NCBI GenBank assembly: GCA_001600455.1
Contig: BCKC01000005.1
Location: forward strand, 248,001-312,000
From: Endocalyx cinctus
Taxonomy: Eukaryota; Ascomycota; Sordariomycetes; Amphisphaeriales; Apiosporaceae
Direction of reading: 5' to 3'
Length of the DNA: 64,000 nt
Every line of letters starts with the position of its first letter. The stretch's first letter is position 1. The notes under the pieces are model-generated. The model did no database searches, was not told the DNA's origin, and saw only the letters and a list, made by a program, of their open reading frames with translations. Made by a program: the position numbers and the translations under genes. Shown piece by piece: positions 1 to 10,190 of this stretch.

Positions 1-1022
1 AGGAAGACGGGGTTGTTCGTCGTGTCGGCTTCGGGGTGCACGGCCGTCGCCTGATCCCGCGTGGGCGTCAGGAATTCGGTCTTCGCGATGCCGGGGTGGA
101 GCGCGCCGGTGAAGCCGTTCGTGGCGAGGACGACTTGCTTCCCTTTGACGGTGCCCCGGTCGGTCTCTACTTCCCAGCTGACGCCGCTTCCGGACTCGCC
201 GAGAATCTGTCGGAGGCTGAGCGCCATGGTGTTGGTCTGCAGATTCAGACCCATCTCGAGGTCGAGCTCCAGCATCGCGCAGACGGTTAGGTAGGGGTTC
301 TGGGTGTGCGAGGCGTAGGTCACGGCCCCCAGAATCTCCGGCCAACCCCAATGGTCTCTGGCATCCTGGCCGGCATACACGGTCCTTTTGTTTTTGGGGA
401 CGTCATCGGGCCTTCTCATCTCGAGCTCGCGCTGAAATTCTACCACTTCAACCGCGGCTAGGAAAGCCTCTTTCGTCCAGTAGACGTCGGCGGTTTCGAC
501 GTCTTGCCAGCCGCTGGATACGTTATGCGTGCGAATGAATTCGGCCAACGCATCTATGCCGTCTTGTTCCATCTTACCCACCTTGAGACCCTCATCCTCC
601 CCGTAGTCGCTGATCCAAGTCTTGATGTTCTTGTAATCTCCTGGGCGGCAATGTCCCCCGTTGCGCCCCGACGCCCCCGAAGCCGCCGTGCGAGCCTCGA
701 GCATCAAAACGGACAGACTGGGGTCGCGCGACAGCAGGTTGAGAGCTGTAGAAGCGCCCGACACCCCAGAGCCGATGATGACATAGTCAAAGGTCTGAGA
801 GGTGGGAAGATCTGGGGTGGTACGATGATTGGCTATACGGTGTGGCGGGTCCTGCCAATAAGAGACGGTTGGATTTGGGTGGGGGAAACCTGAAAGGTCA
901 ACCTGCTGGCTGGCATTATCTCCGTTAGGGAGATCGTACTGTTCTGGTTGAGGAGCGGACCAGACGGTCGACACCAGAGTAGAGCCGACTGCTAGCGTGT
1001 TGACTAGAGACGATGGCCACAT
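1..1022 (-). CDS. Secreted FAD-dependent oxidoreductase (DAO family), 3' truncated by window edge
   Basis: On the minus strand an uninterrupted frame of about 340 codons runs from ATG at 1022-1020 off the left edge. The first ~23 residues (MWPSSLVNTLAVG then a hydrophobic stretch ending VWSAP) look like a cleavable signal peptide. About residue 80 begins the dinucleotide-binding motif FDYVIIGSGVSGASTA, followed by the motif ASGRNGGHCRPGD that is typical of D-amino-acid-oxidase-fold (DAO) proteins; a later stretch reads VVLATNGFTGALHPG, also typical. The family oxidises amines, amino acids or related substrates using FAD; the substrate cannot be read from this part. A signal peptide on a DAO-fold protein is less common than the cytosolic form and suggests secretion or passage through the ER. 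The C-terminal substrate domain lies outside the window. Family assignment is firm, substrate unknown. Confidence 0.85.
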   Translation of the reverse strand, partial: MWPSSLVNTLAVGSTLVSTVWSAPQPEQYDLPNGDNASQQVDLSGFPHPNPTVSYWQDPPHRIANHRTTPDLPTSQTFDYVIIGSGVSGASTALNLLSRDPSLSVLMLEARTAASGASGRNGGHCRPGDYKNIKTWISDYGEDEGLKVGKMEQDGIDALAEFIRTHNVSSGWQDVETADVYWTKEAFLAAVEVVEFQRELEMRRPDDVPKNKRTVYAGQDARDHWGWPEILGAVTYASHTQNPYLTVCAMLELDLEMGLNLQTNTMALSLRQILGESGSGVSWEVETDRGTVKGKQVVLATNGFTGALHPGIAKTEFLTPTRDQATAVHPEADTTNNPVF

Positions 1023-2118
1023 GGTGAGGATAAGAGATGTGTACAGGTGAGGAGCAGCGAGACATTCTCGAGACAATAGGAACGAGAGAAATATAAGAAG
1101 AACAAAAAGAAGCGGAGCCCAACGTGTAATCAACGTCCACATGCTTGCTGTATGTAGGCCAATGAACTTAATTACTGATATAATTGAGGGTTATCAATCG
1201 CCAAGATGTTGGAATCAAGGTTACATTAATAGCTGACCTCTGCAGGAAAGAATTATAGCCTCAGGGGCGTTTGGATGGGAGGTCGGGGTGGCGCCGGTTC
1301 CGCAAATCTTCACGTTCCTTGATTTAGGAAGGAGGTCAATGCTTCCCCGCCTTCCGGCTCCATGCGAAGAACCCGGAACATTGTACACAAGCCCGGCACT
1401 AATGGCAAATATGGACTGTGGGGAAAGATCACCGCATTCTAACCCTTCGCGTAAGCATGTTAATCCACATCGAACGTCGGTAAGTCGTGTCATTTCATAT
1501 TATTGTAGTTACATGGCGCTGTTCAAATTGACTAGGGTAGTGACCTAGATCTTGTAGTATATTGGGCCATTCTGATCGTCCGATGCCGGATGCTTTATCT
1601 TGATCCTAACAAGAAAGATAGGATCATTTCCGAAGTATCATTCATTTACTTGGGCCCATAACATGTCTCGTACTAGCCTATTTAACCTAGCAATTACTGG
1701 GTTAATGTAATTCCGTGCCGGTTCTAAATTCTTAACCTTATAATACTTGTAGTTACTTAGACGCAACACTTAAGGAGTGAAAGATATTTTCCAGGATAGT
1801 TCAATCCCATAGCAATCGTCTATGCAATTTATAGAAATAAACCGTGCTGATTATTATAGTTTTGAGTAGTTATTTAAAAGCTATCTTCTTAGAATTAGAA
1901 AGTTAAGTAGGGTTTTACGGAGGCACCTAGATGCAAGATAATACTCCTGAAAGAGCCCCTGAAAGGCTGAGAATAATTAAGTGAGGAGATTTTGTTGCCT
2001 TTTTTAAGTCCTCTTGGCTTTTTTTCAGGGCTTGAGCCATTAAAAACTCAGCGAGAAAAAGTACGAGGGGTACAAATGAGGAGCGAGTATTTCTTCCATT
2101 TGTACAATTACGGGCGTC
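1023..2118. other. Intergenic region without recognisable gene
   Basis: About 1.1 kb of AT-rich sequence between the start of the FAD oxidoreductase and the first MITE-like copy. Open frames here are short, lack family motifs and overlap on both strands. It must contain the promoter of the oxidoreductase, but I see no clear element. Confidence 0.5.
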
Positions 2119-2194
2119 AGGTTTACACTTCCATCCCACGCCAAGTCTCCGTGCTCTCGTGGGAATTCCCATAAAATCCCATTGTAAAACCCTA
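2119..2194 (+). repeat. MITE-like element copy A (internally deleted)
   Basis: Begins with GGTTTACACTTCCATCCCA and ends with ATCCCATTGTAAAACCCTA, matching both ends of the longer copies at 43573, 52341 and 56966. The AT-rich centre of the longer copies is missing, leaving about 76 bp. It lies less than 100 bp upstream of the surviving UbiA cyclase reading frame. Confidence 0.6.
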
Positions 2195-2287
2195 TATACA
2201 ATAACTATACGTAGATATGACAATGAGTTGTTTTGATAATGATCTAAGGTCCTATCAGCACATATTATCTAGTCACGAAAATATGAG

Positions 2288-3051
2288 CTTGGGTGATCGT
2301 CCGGAGGCTCCCCTATGTTGTCTTTTTCAATTGGTCTAATCTCGTCGTCTTCAACCTGGCCAACCAGCGGCTTCCCGAATCCGTCCGAGAGGATTCTTTC
2401 AACAAACCCTGGCGTCCTGTACCTAGTGGCCTAGTTGACTCCACACAAATGCGCCGCATCTTACTTTGTTGTATCCCGCTAGTCTTGGCAACCAATCATT
2501 TCCTCCACGCCACGCTCGAGACAGTGATCTTAATAGCACTCACTTGGGGCTATAACGATCTCATGGGTAGCGACGAAAATTGGATCCTTCGCAACGCCAT
2601 GATAGCTGCTGGATGCGGATGGTATAATCTTGGTTCGGTGAAGATTGCTAGCGACGCGCGATCCTTGGACAGCCTGACCCGAACAGGCTGGACATGGATC
2701 CTGGTCTTAAGCGCTCTAATATTAAAGACTATGCAAGTGCAGGATCTCAAAGATCAAGAAGGCGATCGAAACAGGAACCGCCGAACGGCACCGCTATCGC
2801 TTGGCGACCGAGCGGCGAGGTGGACGATAGCCATTCCTGTCGTTTCTTGGTCCATCTTCTGCACGGTGTTCTGGGCGCAGAGTACTTGGGTTGTCGGAAT
2901 TTACGGGTTTGCGACGGTGATGTTGGGTTTGTATGTTGCATTCAGGTGTCTCGCCCTGTCAGGAAAGGCGGCTGACAGACTCACCTGGCAGTTGTGGGCG
3001 GGTTGGACCGCTGCATTGTACTTGTTGCCCTATTTGTACCACAACGAGTGA
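2288..3051 (+). CDS. UbiA-type integral membrane terpene cyclase/prenyltransferase, 5' exon not found
   Basis: The frame ending at the stop 3049-3051 encodes about 254 residues of a UbiA-superfamily membrane protein. Both Asp-rich motifs of the family are visible: a degenerate first motif around NQRLPESVREDSFNKPWRP and a second, LKDQEGDRNRNRRTAPLSLG. Several hydrophobic helices lie between and after them. The pattern best fits the fungal UbiA-type sesquiterpene cyclases (family of the fumagillin-pathway membrane cyclase), which use farnesyl diphosphate. There is no in-frame ATG: an in-frame TGA sits at 2284-2286, and the AG at 2286-2287 could be a splice acceptor, so an upstream exon carrying the first helix is expected but was not found. 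It may be displaced by the MITE remnant just upstream, which would make this a pseudogene. Neighbouring polyketide and monooxygenase remnants support a meroterpenoid role. Family call is good; functionality doubtful. Confidence 0.7.
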
Positions 3052-3376
3052 TAGCCAGTCCACTCTAGTTCAGTACAAGCTGACAGAACTTTCATAAGCT
3101 ATAAACCTCGTCCTGCTTTTGTTCTTTTTTCTTGGGGGTTGGAGGTGGATGATCAATAAAAAAGAAGAAAAAAAAGAAATAGGAAGAAAAGTCACAAATC
3201 AAAACGAACGTCCGGTTGTCCGTTATTTATGACCTGATACGTTATAACGGCTTATATAATTTCCACTCATTTTGTTTAAGTTATCTAATCTGTTGTTATG
3301 AATTGGAGAGCTTATAAATGTTGATAATTCTTAGTTAAATTTGAATTCGAGAGTATTTGCAACTTCCCTATGGCTT
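3052..3376. other. Spacer between UbiA cyclase and FAD-monooxygenase remnant
   Basis: 325 bp, A/T-rich, with a purine-rich run near 3155-3190. It serves as the 3' flank of both the plus-strand cyclase and the minus-strand monooxygenase remnant. Nothing else is seen. Confidence 0.4.
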
Positions 3377-4315
3377 TTATCTGACCTTTATGTTGCTCTT
3401 CAAAATATCCAAACTAGGTTTGATATTATTGAAGACACTCCGCCTCCAGTGTATATGTGCGGCCTTGCTGACTTGATACTCCCATTGATCTATAGTTATC
3501 TTCCCTTTCATAAGTTTTTCTGTGAGCAAAGCGTGATATGCAGCTTGGTTGCTGGAAAATGCAATGTGCGGTCGCAGCAAAGTCAAGGAATCTCCAACTT
3601 GAAGGACTTTTCCTTCAGCGAAAGGTGCACGAGGTGAGCAGTAGTCATCAGATGTAAGAAAGGGGAAGGAATTTTCTCCAAGATTTCCAAATACGGTGCC
3701 GCAGAAGACTTTCTCGTGTAGGCTTTTCTCTCACTCCAAACTAAGGATGAACCATGCCAGGGGGGACCTGGGTGTATGGCGCCTTCTACCATCCACATCC
3801 GTCATGATGTTGTCAAGAAGTTCGGATGGGACATTTCTGTACCAGCAAAAGTTCAAGACACGTCTCCCAGGCTCGATGGATCCACGCTCCCCAGGAATGT
3901 TATAATTAATTATCGAGGCTTATTAGTAACTTCTGTCAGGGGTTCGATATAACCAGGAGACTTACACTATAACGTGCCCAGAATTGTCCTTCAAACTCGA
4001 ATATGTAATGGTTGCCTGGAATATTGCTCGCGTTTCCTGGCTTATTTTCTCTTCCGGTACAACACCGCGCCATGCCACATACCCGGCGTACTTTCGAATT
4101 TCTTCACTTGATTTCAGGAAAGTCTTACGAACATTGGAATGTGGTCCATCGGCTCCAATTACTAGATCAGCCAGCAATGTTACATCCTGGCACTTGCCAG
4201 TTTCTGTATAATCCTTGTACAAAACACTGATCTTCCCCGTCGCCAGCTTCTCAAGACAAACAACTTGTTTGCCGTACTCGTATCTAGGTCTTGTTGCGGA
4301 GGCATCTGGATACAC
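3377..4315 (-). pseudogene. FAD-dependent aromatic monooxygenase remnant, N-terminus missing, frameshifted
   Basis: Four minus-strand blocks in different frames line up in order with the C-terminal two thirds of a 2,6-dihydroxypyridine/salicylate-hydroxylase-like flavoprotein. Block 1 (4315-3966) contains LLADLVIGADGPHSNVRK and YAGYVAWRGVVPE, then a GTAAGT donor. Block 2 (about 3895-3745) reads SIEPGRRVLNFCWYRNVP and continues to IMTDVDGRR. Block 3 (3798-3583) contains VWSERKAYTRKS and IPSPFLHLMTTAHLV. Block 4 (3586-3377) contains LTLLRPHIAFSSNQAAYHAL, the conserved segment after the GD motif. The N-terminal GxGxxG Rossmann part is absent; the sequence upstream is polyketide synthase instead. 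In the living state this would hydroxylate an aromatic or polyketide intermediate using NAD(P)H and FAD. At least two frameshifts and the missing flavin-binding start make it non-functional. Confidence 0.75.
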
Positions 4316-4377
4316 TGCTGGTGGATTTGGAGATATGATCTCAATGAGCAGAAGGAGTCGCTGGGACCGACAGAGTC

Positions 4378-5425
4378 AGGCCCGCAGACGGAGTCCAGCC
4401 ACGGCAGTAGCTCTGTTTTGGACAAAATCTCGACATCGATCATGGCCTGTATGCTTCCTAGGAATGGGTACTTGTCAAGTGTTTCATTCGGGCTCTCAAG
4501 AGAAGCAATTATCGTAGTTTGAAGCCCCTCAAGCAGTATTTTTACGTTTTCCATGTTTCCAAAAAGTGCAATCCCGGTGTAGCGCATCGTCCTCGATGTT
4601 TGCCCCTCATATTTGGCGGATGCTCGAAGCAATGCGCTTGAAGGTTGTAATCCGTGTGAAGAAATCCAGACCTTGTCTATACGGGATAGTTATGGCTTCT
4701 GTGGGTATGGCCTTGTACCCCCGACTCAAGCCCAATAGAGTCAGATGAAAGAAAGAATCGAGCGTGCCAGGGTGGATAGTGAAGAATCCACCTGGTGTTG
4801 ATTCATTTAATGGGCGATCTAAAGCTAAACTTGAAACTACTGTATTGGCATCATCATGCTCTATCGTTGTGATACCTTGGAATGAGGGACCGTAATGGAC
4901 GCCGTTATCTGCGAAATCACGATATACAGCTGTAGAACCAAGGACGTGATGGCAGTTCTGACTTCTGGTTTCTAAACAATTCTTAGAGTAGAGAGAAGTT
5001 TCCCTTTCCTGATCGGTCCGTCCGTGGAAGTCAAAGAGCGCCTCGATTGTTCCACAATAGTTCTCAGTCCATTGACCATCAGCAACAGAGTGTATGACAA
5101 AATCCCAGCAGGAAGTAATCAGGGTTGACTGATAAGACTGCAGTGGATATAGCTGCAATATTTTCTCTAAATCCGTACTGTCCTTGGGAACTGCGATGGG
5201 CGACTTGAACAGAACGTTTCGCAAAGTAAATCCGATGGCTTTCTGGTCTTGGTTGCTGAGTTGCGACAGCCCTTCGATAGCCATAACAATCATGGCAGAC
5301 GCAGGGTAAATCGCTCTCGCATTAGTTTGTGATCGGCTAGCCATGAAATATCTGATAAATGAGCATGACAGCGCCATCGAGGCTGTAAGGGGTTCCAATC
5401 AGGACTAGGGGAGCCAAGAAGATTG
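4378..5425 (-). pseudogene. Type I polyketide synthase fragment (dehydratase region), frameshifted
   Basis: The minus strand from 5425 reads LLGSPSPDWNPLQPRW and then SDISWLADHK, the canonical entry to a fungal highly-reducing PKS dehydratase. A frameshift between about 5330 and 5310 moves the frame to IYPASAMIVMAIEGLSQLS. The second hot-dog half follows with the motifs GVHYGPSFQGI and HPGTLDSFFHLTLLGLSRG. Near 4635 another frame change leads to KYEGQTSRTM and ILLEGLQTTIIASLE, the normal end of the domain. No ketosynthase, acyltransferase, reductase or ACP sequence is present on either side. It is a fragment of about 1 kb from a gene normally around 7 kb, cut at both ends: at the left by monooxygenase sequence, at the right by an oppositely oriented FSH1 hydrolase fragment. 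Clearly dead; its substrate is unknown. Confidence 0.8.
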
Positions 5426-5429
5426 ACAC

Positions 5430-5807
5430 GTCCATGCCGCCTCCCAAGGCGTGTCCTTTGCGACTGCTATCCTTGTTGACGAGATCCGCTTTCGTGCATC
5501 TGGGTTGAAATGCGGCATATTTCTCTATGGGCGCCTACCGTTCATTGATGCTGGACCGGCTTACTCCGGCTATTCCCACCCCACCACCACCGCCGCAATG
5601 ATTGATGTACCAACGGCGCATATTTTGGGGTCGAAAGACAACATCGAACCAACTAATGCCTTGGCATTAAGTGCATACCGCGCCGCGGATAAGAAACATG
5701 TTCACATCCACGGTGGGGGCCATGAGGTGCCGGGGGCGCGGGATCGGGACGATCCAGTGGAGTCTGCAAACGCCATATGCATGTTGGCCCAATTGATGCG
5801 TAATTAA
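5430..5807 (+). pseudogene. FSH1-type serine hydrolase fragment (C-terminal half)
   Basis: A plus-strand frame begins abruptly at the nucleophile elbow (VHAASQGVSFATAIL) and runs in order through IFLYGRLPFIDAG, PTAHILGSKDNIEP and HIHGGGHEVPGARD to a stop at 5807. These are the Ser, Asp and His regions of the fungal FSH1/DUF341 alpha/beta-hydrolase family, whose members release or edit polyketides in several clusters. The N-terminal half (about 100 residues including the oxyanion strand) is missing: immediately upstream is the PKS remnant on the other strand. The surviving half has no internal stop, so decay is recent or limited to the truncation. Its position beside PKS sequence fits an original role in the same pathway. 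Confidence 0.7.
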
Positions 5808-6055
5808 TACATGATCTGTTATAAACTCGTCACTCATGATAATGTCGTTGGTACAAGGTATTCAAGTAGCGAATATATGTAGGTATTTAGAAAGGTCCTC
5901 TGCGGGGCATGAGCGTTCAAATACGCCTCCGTACCCCCTTGCTTTGCTGAGAGCCATCATCTCTTTGATTCTATTTCAAAACACATTCACTTGGGCAATT
6001 CACTTGAACAATCAATATTTTAAACAATAGTCACCTACCCAGAAATAACCTCACC

Positions 6056-7196
6056 ATGATCACTAGCACTCAGCTTGACGGCGTCGCCCTCGTCGTAGGG
6101 GTGAGAACTATCTGATCTTGATTGTGTGATTGTATATCGAGCTAACGTATTCCCCAATAGTCCGGCAGAGGCATCGGCCGAGAAGCCGCTTTTTCCCTTG
6201 CTGAGGCTGGTGCCAAGGTCGTTGTCTTTGCAGACATGAACACCGAAACTGCCAAGGCATCTTCGGAAGAGAGTAAGGGATATGCGACAAACAAAGACTA
6301 TCGCACAACCATCTTTGAGATGAATGTTCAAGGCGATAAGTCAGTTCAGGACAGTGAGTTCATCGCCCTGCCTTTCCTTTGTGCCCAGCTCTCCTCGTGT
6401 TGTGCTCGCCATATATGTTGGTAAAATTGCTCTTGCAGGTCTATCAGCTATTGAGATAGTGCCTTGTAATTAGTGGTAGATTTTGTCGTCAAGGAGTTCG
6501 GCCGACTGGATTACGCTGTCAATGCAGCTGGAGTAAGTATAATTAATCTAACCATACTATCCAAATGCCAACTTAGCTAATGAAGTTCGTTTACACAGAT
6601 CGACAACGGTCTCCACGCACCCATCTCGGACGTTGATATGGACAATTTTGACAAAATCATGAACATCAATGCGCGCGGCAACCTAGTATGTGTGCGCGCT
6701 CAGGTGGTAGCCATGAAGAAGCAGGAACCCAAGATGTGGACCAGCAGGAGCGGCACCCGAGACATCGGGCGAGGTGTGATTATCAACCTTGCATCGGCCA
6801 ACTCATTCGTCGGTCTTCCTGGTAAGGGATGTTACACTATCTCGAAGCACGCATTCATGGCGGTTACCAAAATGGCAGGTTAGTAACACATGACCGATTC
6901 AGCATAGTATGGCATTATGGTTAATGGGTTTTCTAGGTCTTGATCACGCTGGCGACGGCATCCGAGTTAATGCTGTATGCCCGACTTGGGTACGCACCCC
7001 ACTTTTAGATGATGAGCTGCGGAAGAACCCAGAAGTGCAAGGGATGATCTCGGCTATTGTTCCGATCAAACGAGCGGCTGAGTGTGAGGAAGTTTCTGAC
7101 ACCATTGCCTTCTTATGTAGCCCTGCTGCAAGCTATATCAATGGTGCCAGCTTGCTTATTGACGCTGCTGTGACGACAATTGTGCGTCTGTTTTGA
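6056..7196 (+). CDS. Short-chain dehydrogenase/reductase (SDR), classical type
   Basis: Five exons give a clean 278-residue protein: 6056-6100, 6161-6353, 6474-6532, 6599-6878 and 6937-7196, with all phases consistent and GT-AG introns of 58-120 bp. The cofactor motif VVGSGRGIG (residues ~13-21) spans the first intron. NAAG follows at the end of exon 3, then INLASANS with the catalytic Ser165, and YTISK with Tyr178 and Lys182. The C-terminal part has the usual GIRVNAVCPTWVRTPLL segment. It reduces or oxidises an alcohol/ketone with NAD(P)(H). It is the one fully intact tailoring enzyme beside the broken terpene/polyketide cluster and may be its last functional member. It lies 250 bp after the FSH1 fragment on the same strand. 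Substrate unknown. Confidence 0.9.
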
Positions 7197-9550
7197 GCGG
7201 GAATACCGACAGATCAAGCACCACCTATAAGGCTAATCGTATTGGCGGTACACAATAAGAAATCAATAGAATTATTCAAGCTAAATAGCTAATATTATCG
7301 AGTCTCTACTTACAAGTTCATAGAACTGATTCTGATGTCGCTGTTATCCTACATAACCTGCAGTGAAGAAAAACTTGTAGGGTTCAAATATCTTGAAGTT
7401 TTGTTAAGCTAATATACCATTAGTTGCTAATGGCGTACAACACCATTGATTATCAACAAGTTAACGGAATTTCACTATGACACCTAATGTAATTATGAGC
7501 TATTGAAGCTTCCCCTTACTACTAAATTACCACTCATTTTGCTTTATGGACAGGAAAACGAAATTTTACCTTAGCAAGAAAGACTAGTGAGGGAAGGGAT
7601 TATGTTCTATCTGTAGTAAAACACCTTGTGAGCATTCAGAGTGACGCAAGAAGAGGAAACGATATGTACTCGGGTCATGATAAATCGTCGTCAAGTAATT
7701 AGCCTAGTTTTTTTTTTTTAAGCTTGTACTACTATGCTGATTTAAATAGAGCTTACGGATATCATTGACCCGAGTCAAACTACAATTCAGTTAGATAATT
7801 ATGAGACATTTCACCCGTAAAGAGAGAACTTGCAAATTTCTACGGCGTCTTTTTGTGCTTTTTCTACGGGCTATGACGTCCCAATAAGGCAACCAGCTGG
7901 ACATATCGATCGACATCTATGTAGTTCGACTAACTATCCATAGGTAGTAGGGCTACGGGGCTCTCTTGATTTCTCATGACACCAAATGGAAGCACATACT
8001 CACGACGGGTATAACCTCTTTTAGAATTTTGGAGGATAACACGTTCATCCGACGTATCTAGATTACAGATACACGAACACAAAACTTTGATCCTTATCGC
8101 CGAATGATCATGTCTTCTGTGGAAAGTATGTAGTAGCGCGGCGGGCCGCGTCACCCTTGAGCCGGAAACAAATGAGTTAGATACTGGTAACGGTGATACA
8201 CATCTATAAACATACCATGTAAAAGGGTGTTTCCGTAAGACAGACAAGGCCAGCAGATGAATGTTTGCTCAATCATTTCCAGAGCTTAACTCGTGTCACC
8301 AATATAAATTGACTCGATAATTATCTAATTGTCTCAAGGAGCTTGAACTCCGTCCACGATAGAGAGTATAGGAGTTCGTCAACAAATTTACATCACCTTA
8401 TAGTCACTCTCTTGATGAGCTCCGCGTTGGCTGTTACTATAAAGTTGTTCCCAAGACGTAAGCGTCAAGAGTCGGTAGACTCGTAAGACTGAAAAAAAAT
8501 GCGATTTCAGTATGGTCTCTGTCGAGACACTTGGACTCCTCGACTGTCAATTACAACTGGGAATCATAATATTTAATGATATTCACATGTATATTTACGA
8601 TATATTCGATGCGATGTATTACACTGATCCTAAAACTGTACTATATGTGTAAACCTCAGCAAAGGACAACTGGCTAGCAAACTGCTGAAGCTAGCTTCAC
8701 CCAAAAAGAATCGAAAGACGCGAAATTGTGCCAGCAAAGCTGTCTAACAAGTCTCATTGTTTCATAGTCAGGATGCACCATTATCTTGAAGCATACGGTA
8801 TTATATCTCGTTGGTGTCGAAGACCTAACCTCGCCAAAATAAAGACAATATGTAACAGCAAAAAAAAAAAGGATAAAAAGATTTGTGTCCTGGTTTCCTA
8901 TCTCGGGAGCTAGTTAGATTAACATCACCCAGATTGTTTAAGATGAAGATGTATACACGTGGAATTCCCGTATTTGAGGTGTCACAGTACTATCAAAGAT
9001 TATATTTAAAAACCTCAAGTCATCTAGATAGGTCAACAACCTCCGAGTTCGGACTGAACTGAATGATAGCGCCACGACATGACACGACGCGTCAACCGGT
9101 TCGTATTTTCGACATTTCCGTAGATTTCCGTACAGTAGATAGCTACAAGATGATACGCATGCCGTACACACGTAGTGTATTTCACTTCCCTACCTTATAC
9201 CAAGTGTACATCATATTCAGCTAGGCGGCCGTAAGGAAGGGAAGAAGCAAACTCGAATTAGAACAATCATCCGGCTGAAACGTATCATCCATCCATCTAC
9301 CGACCTGAACACAACCACAAGCCTCGCACACAGTTTAAGGCGGACAGTTTACGCACGACAAGCACTACTTTACTTCTCGCCGTTTTGAATGGACAAGTGA
9401 AGCTTCATCTCATCGTTGTTAGCGCTGACTAAGGCGTTAAAGAAGAGAAAGCAGGACCGATCAGTATCTCACAGATGGAGAGAAACACCTGTTTGCTAAC
9501 CCATACATGGTGAAGTGATGAATCTCAAAAATAGCGCTCGAACGGTATAT
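7197..9550. other. Long intergenic region, no gene recognised
   Basis: About 2.35 kb of AT-rich sequence with stops in all frames every few dozen codons. Short frames at 7930-8247, 8728-8913 and 8938-9171 lack any family motif. No tRNA-like A/B boxes or repeat ends were found. The right end is the distal promoter of the small secreted protein. Confidence 0.5.
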
Positions 9551-9558
9551 AGAAAGAG

Positions 9559-9642
9559 TGACGTTGGTGACGTGATACTTTTCCAACGTGGCCTTACTCG
9601 TGATACTCCGTGACGAGCCAAGTTGAATTCTCAAGTATATAA
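9559..9642 (+). promoter_or_regulatory. Twin TGACGT boxes and TATA-like element upstream of the small secreted protein
   Basis: Two TGACGT hexamers start at 9559 and 9568, nine bases apart, and a further TGACG lies at 9611. TATATAA is at 9636-9642, about 230 bp before the ATG at 9871. TGACGT is the core of CRE/bZIP sites, so this resembles a stress- or cAMP-regulated promoter. The spacing is observed; the regulatory meaning is inferred. Confidence 0.35.
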
Positions 9643-9870
9643 GAAAGCAGGAATTATCCCTCCAATCTTCTGAATTATTTTCTCGTCATCAGTTCAAAAA
9701 CCAATCAATCAATCCGTAACCTTGGCTACATATTCTATCCTACCCAAAAAAGTATTTTGGCTAAAGTATTTATCCAGCATTCCATCTATAATTTCCCCCC
9801 AATAAATACTAACCAGCCAAAGAATTCGACCACAAAACACGAGCTCAATAACAAAAACCAAAAAGCTACA

Positions 9871-10190
9871 ATGCAGGCTGTATCGATCCTCTCAATCCTC
9901 TTCCTCGCCGTCTTCGCGGCCGCATCCCCGGCTCCGGCACAGTCGACTTCGAAGCCGGATTGCGCCAAGATCAAGGATATGTGTATGAACTGTCCCGAGT
10001 GAGTGTTTTTTTTCCCTTCCCCTTCCTTTCCCCTTTCCCGTCTTTTATATACAAAGAAACGGACAATAAAAGAAGAAATAAATGTTAATGAATTCGAACG
10101 GAAAAAAAAATAATAATAAACAGAGATGATCTGGACTGCGAAACCAACCCCAATTGCGAATGGTGTTTCGCGCATAACGGGTTCGATTAA
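9871..10190 (+). CDS. Small secreted cysteine-rich protein (effector-like)
   Basis: Two exons, 9871-9998 and 10124-10190, joined by a 125 bp GT-AG intron, encode 64 residues. The ATG at 9871 was chosen because it directly starts a strong signal peptide (MQAVSILSILFLAVFAAASP, likely cut near residue 19-24). The mature part is about 40 residues with six cysteines at 31, 38, 41, 48, 54 and 57, enough for three disulfides, and it is acidic (DDLD, E residues). The second exon carries three of the six cysteines, which supports the splice model. I do not recognise the family. Small size, secretion and six cysteines are the usual profile of fungal effectors or small surface proteins. It stands alone in a gene-poor stretch, with bZIP-like boxes upstream. 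Confidence 0.75.
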
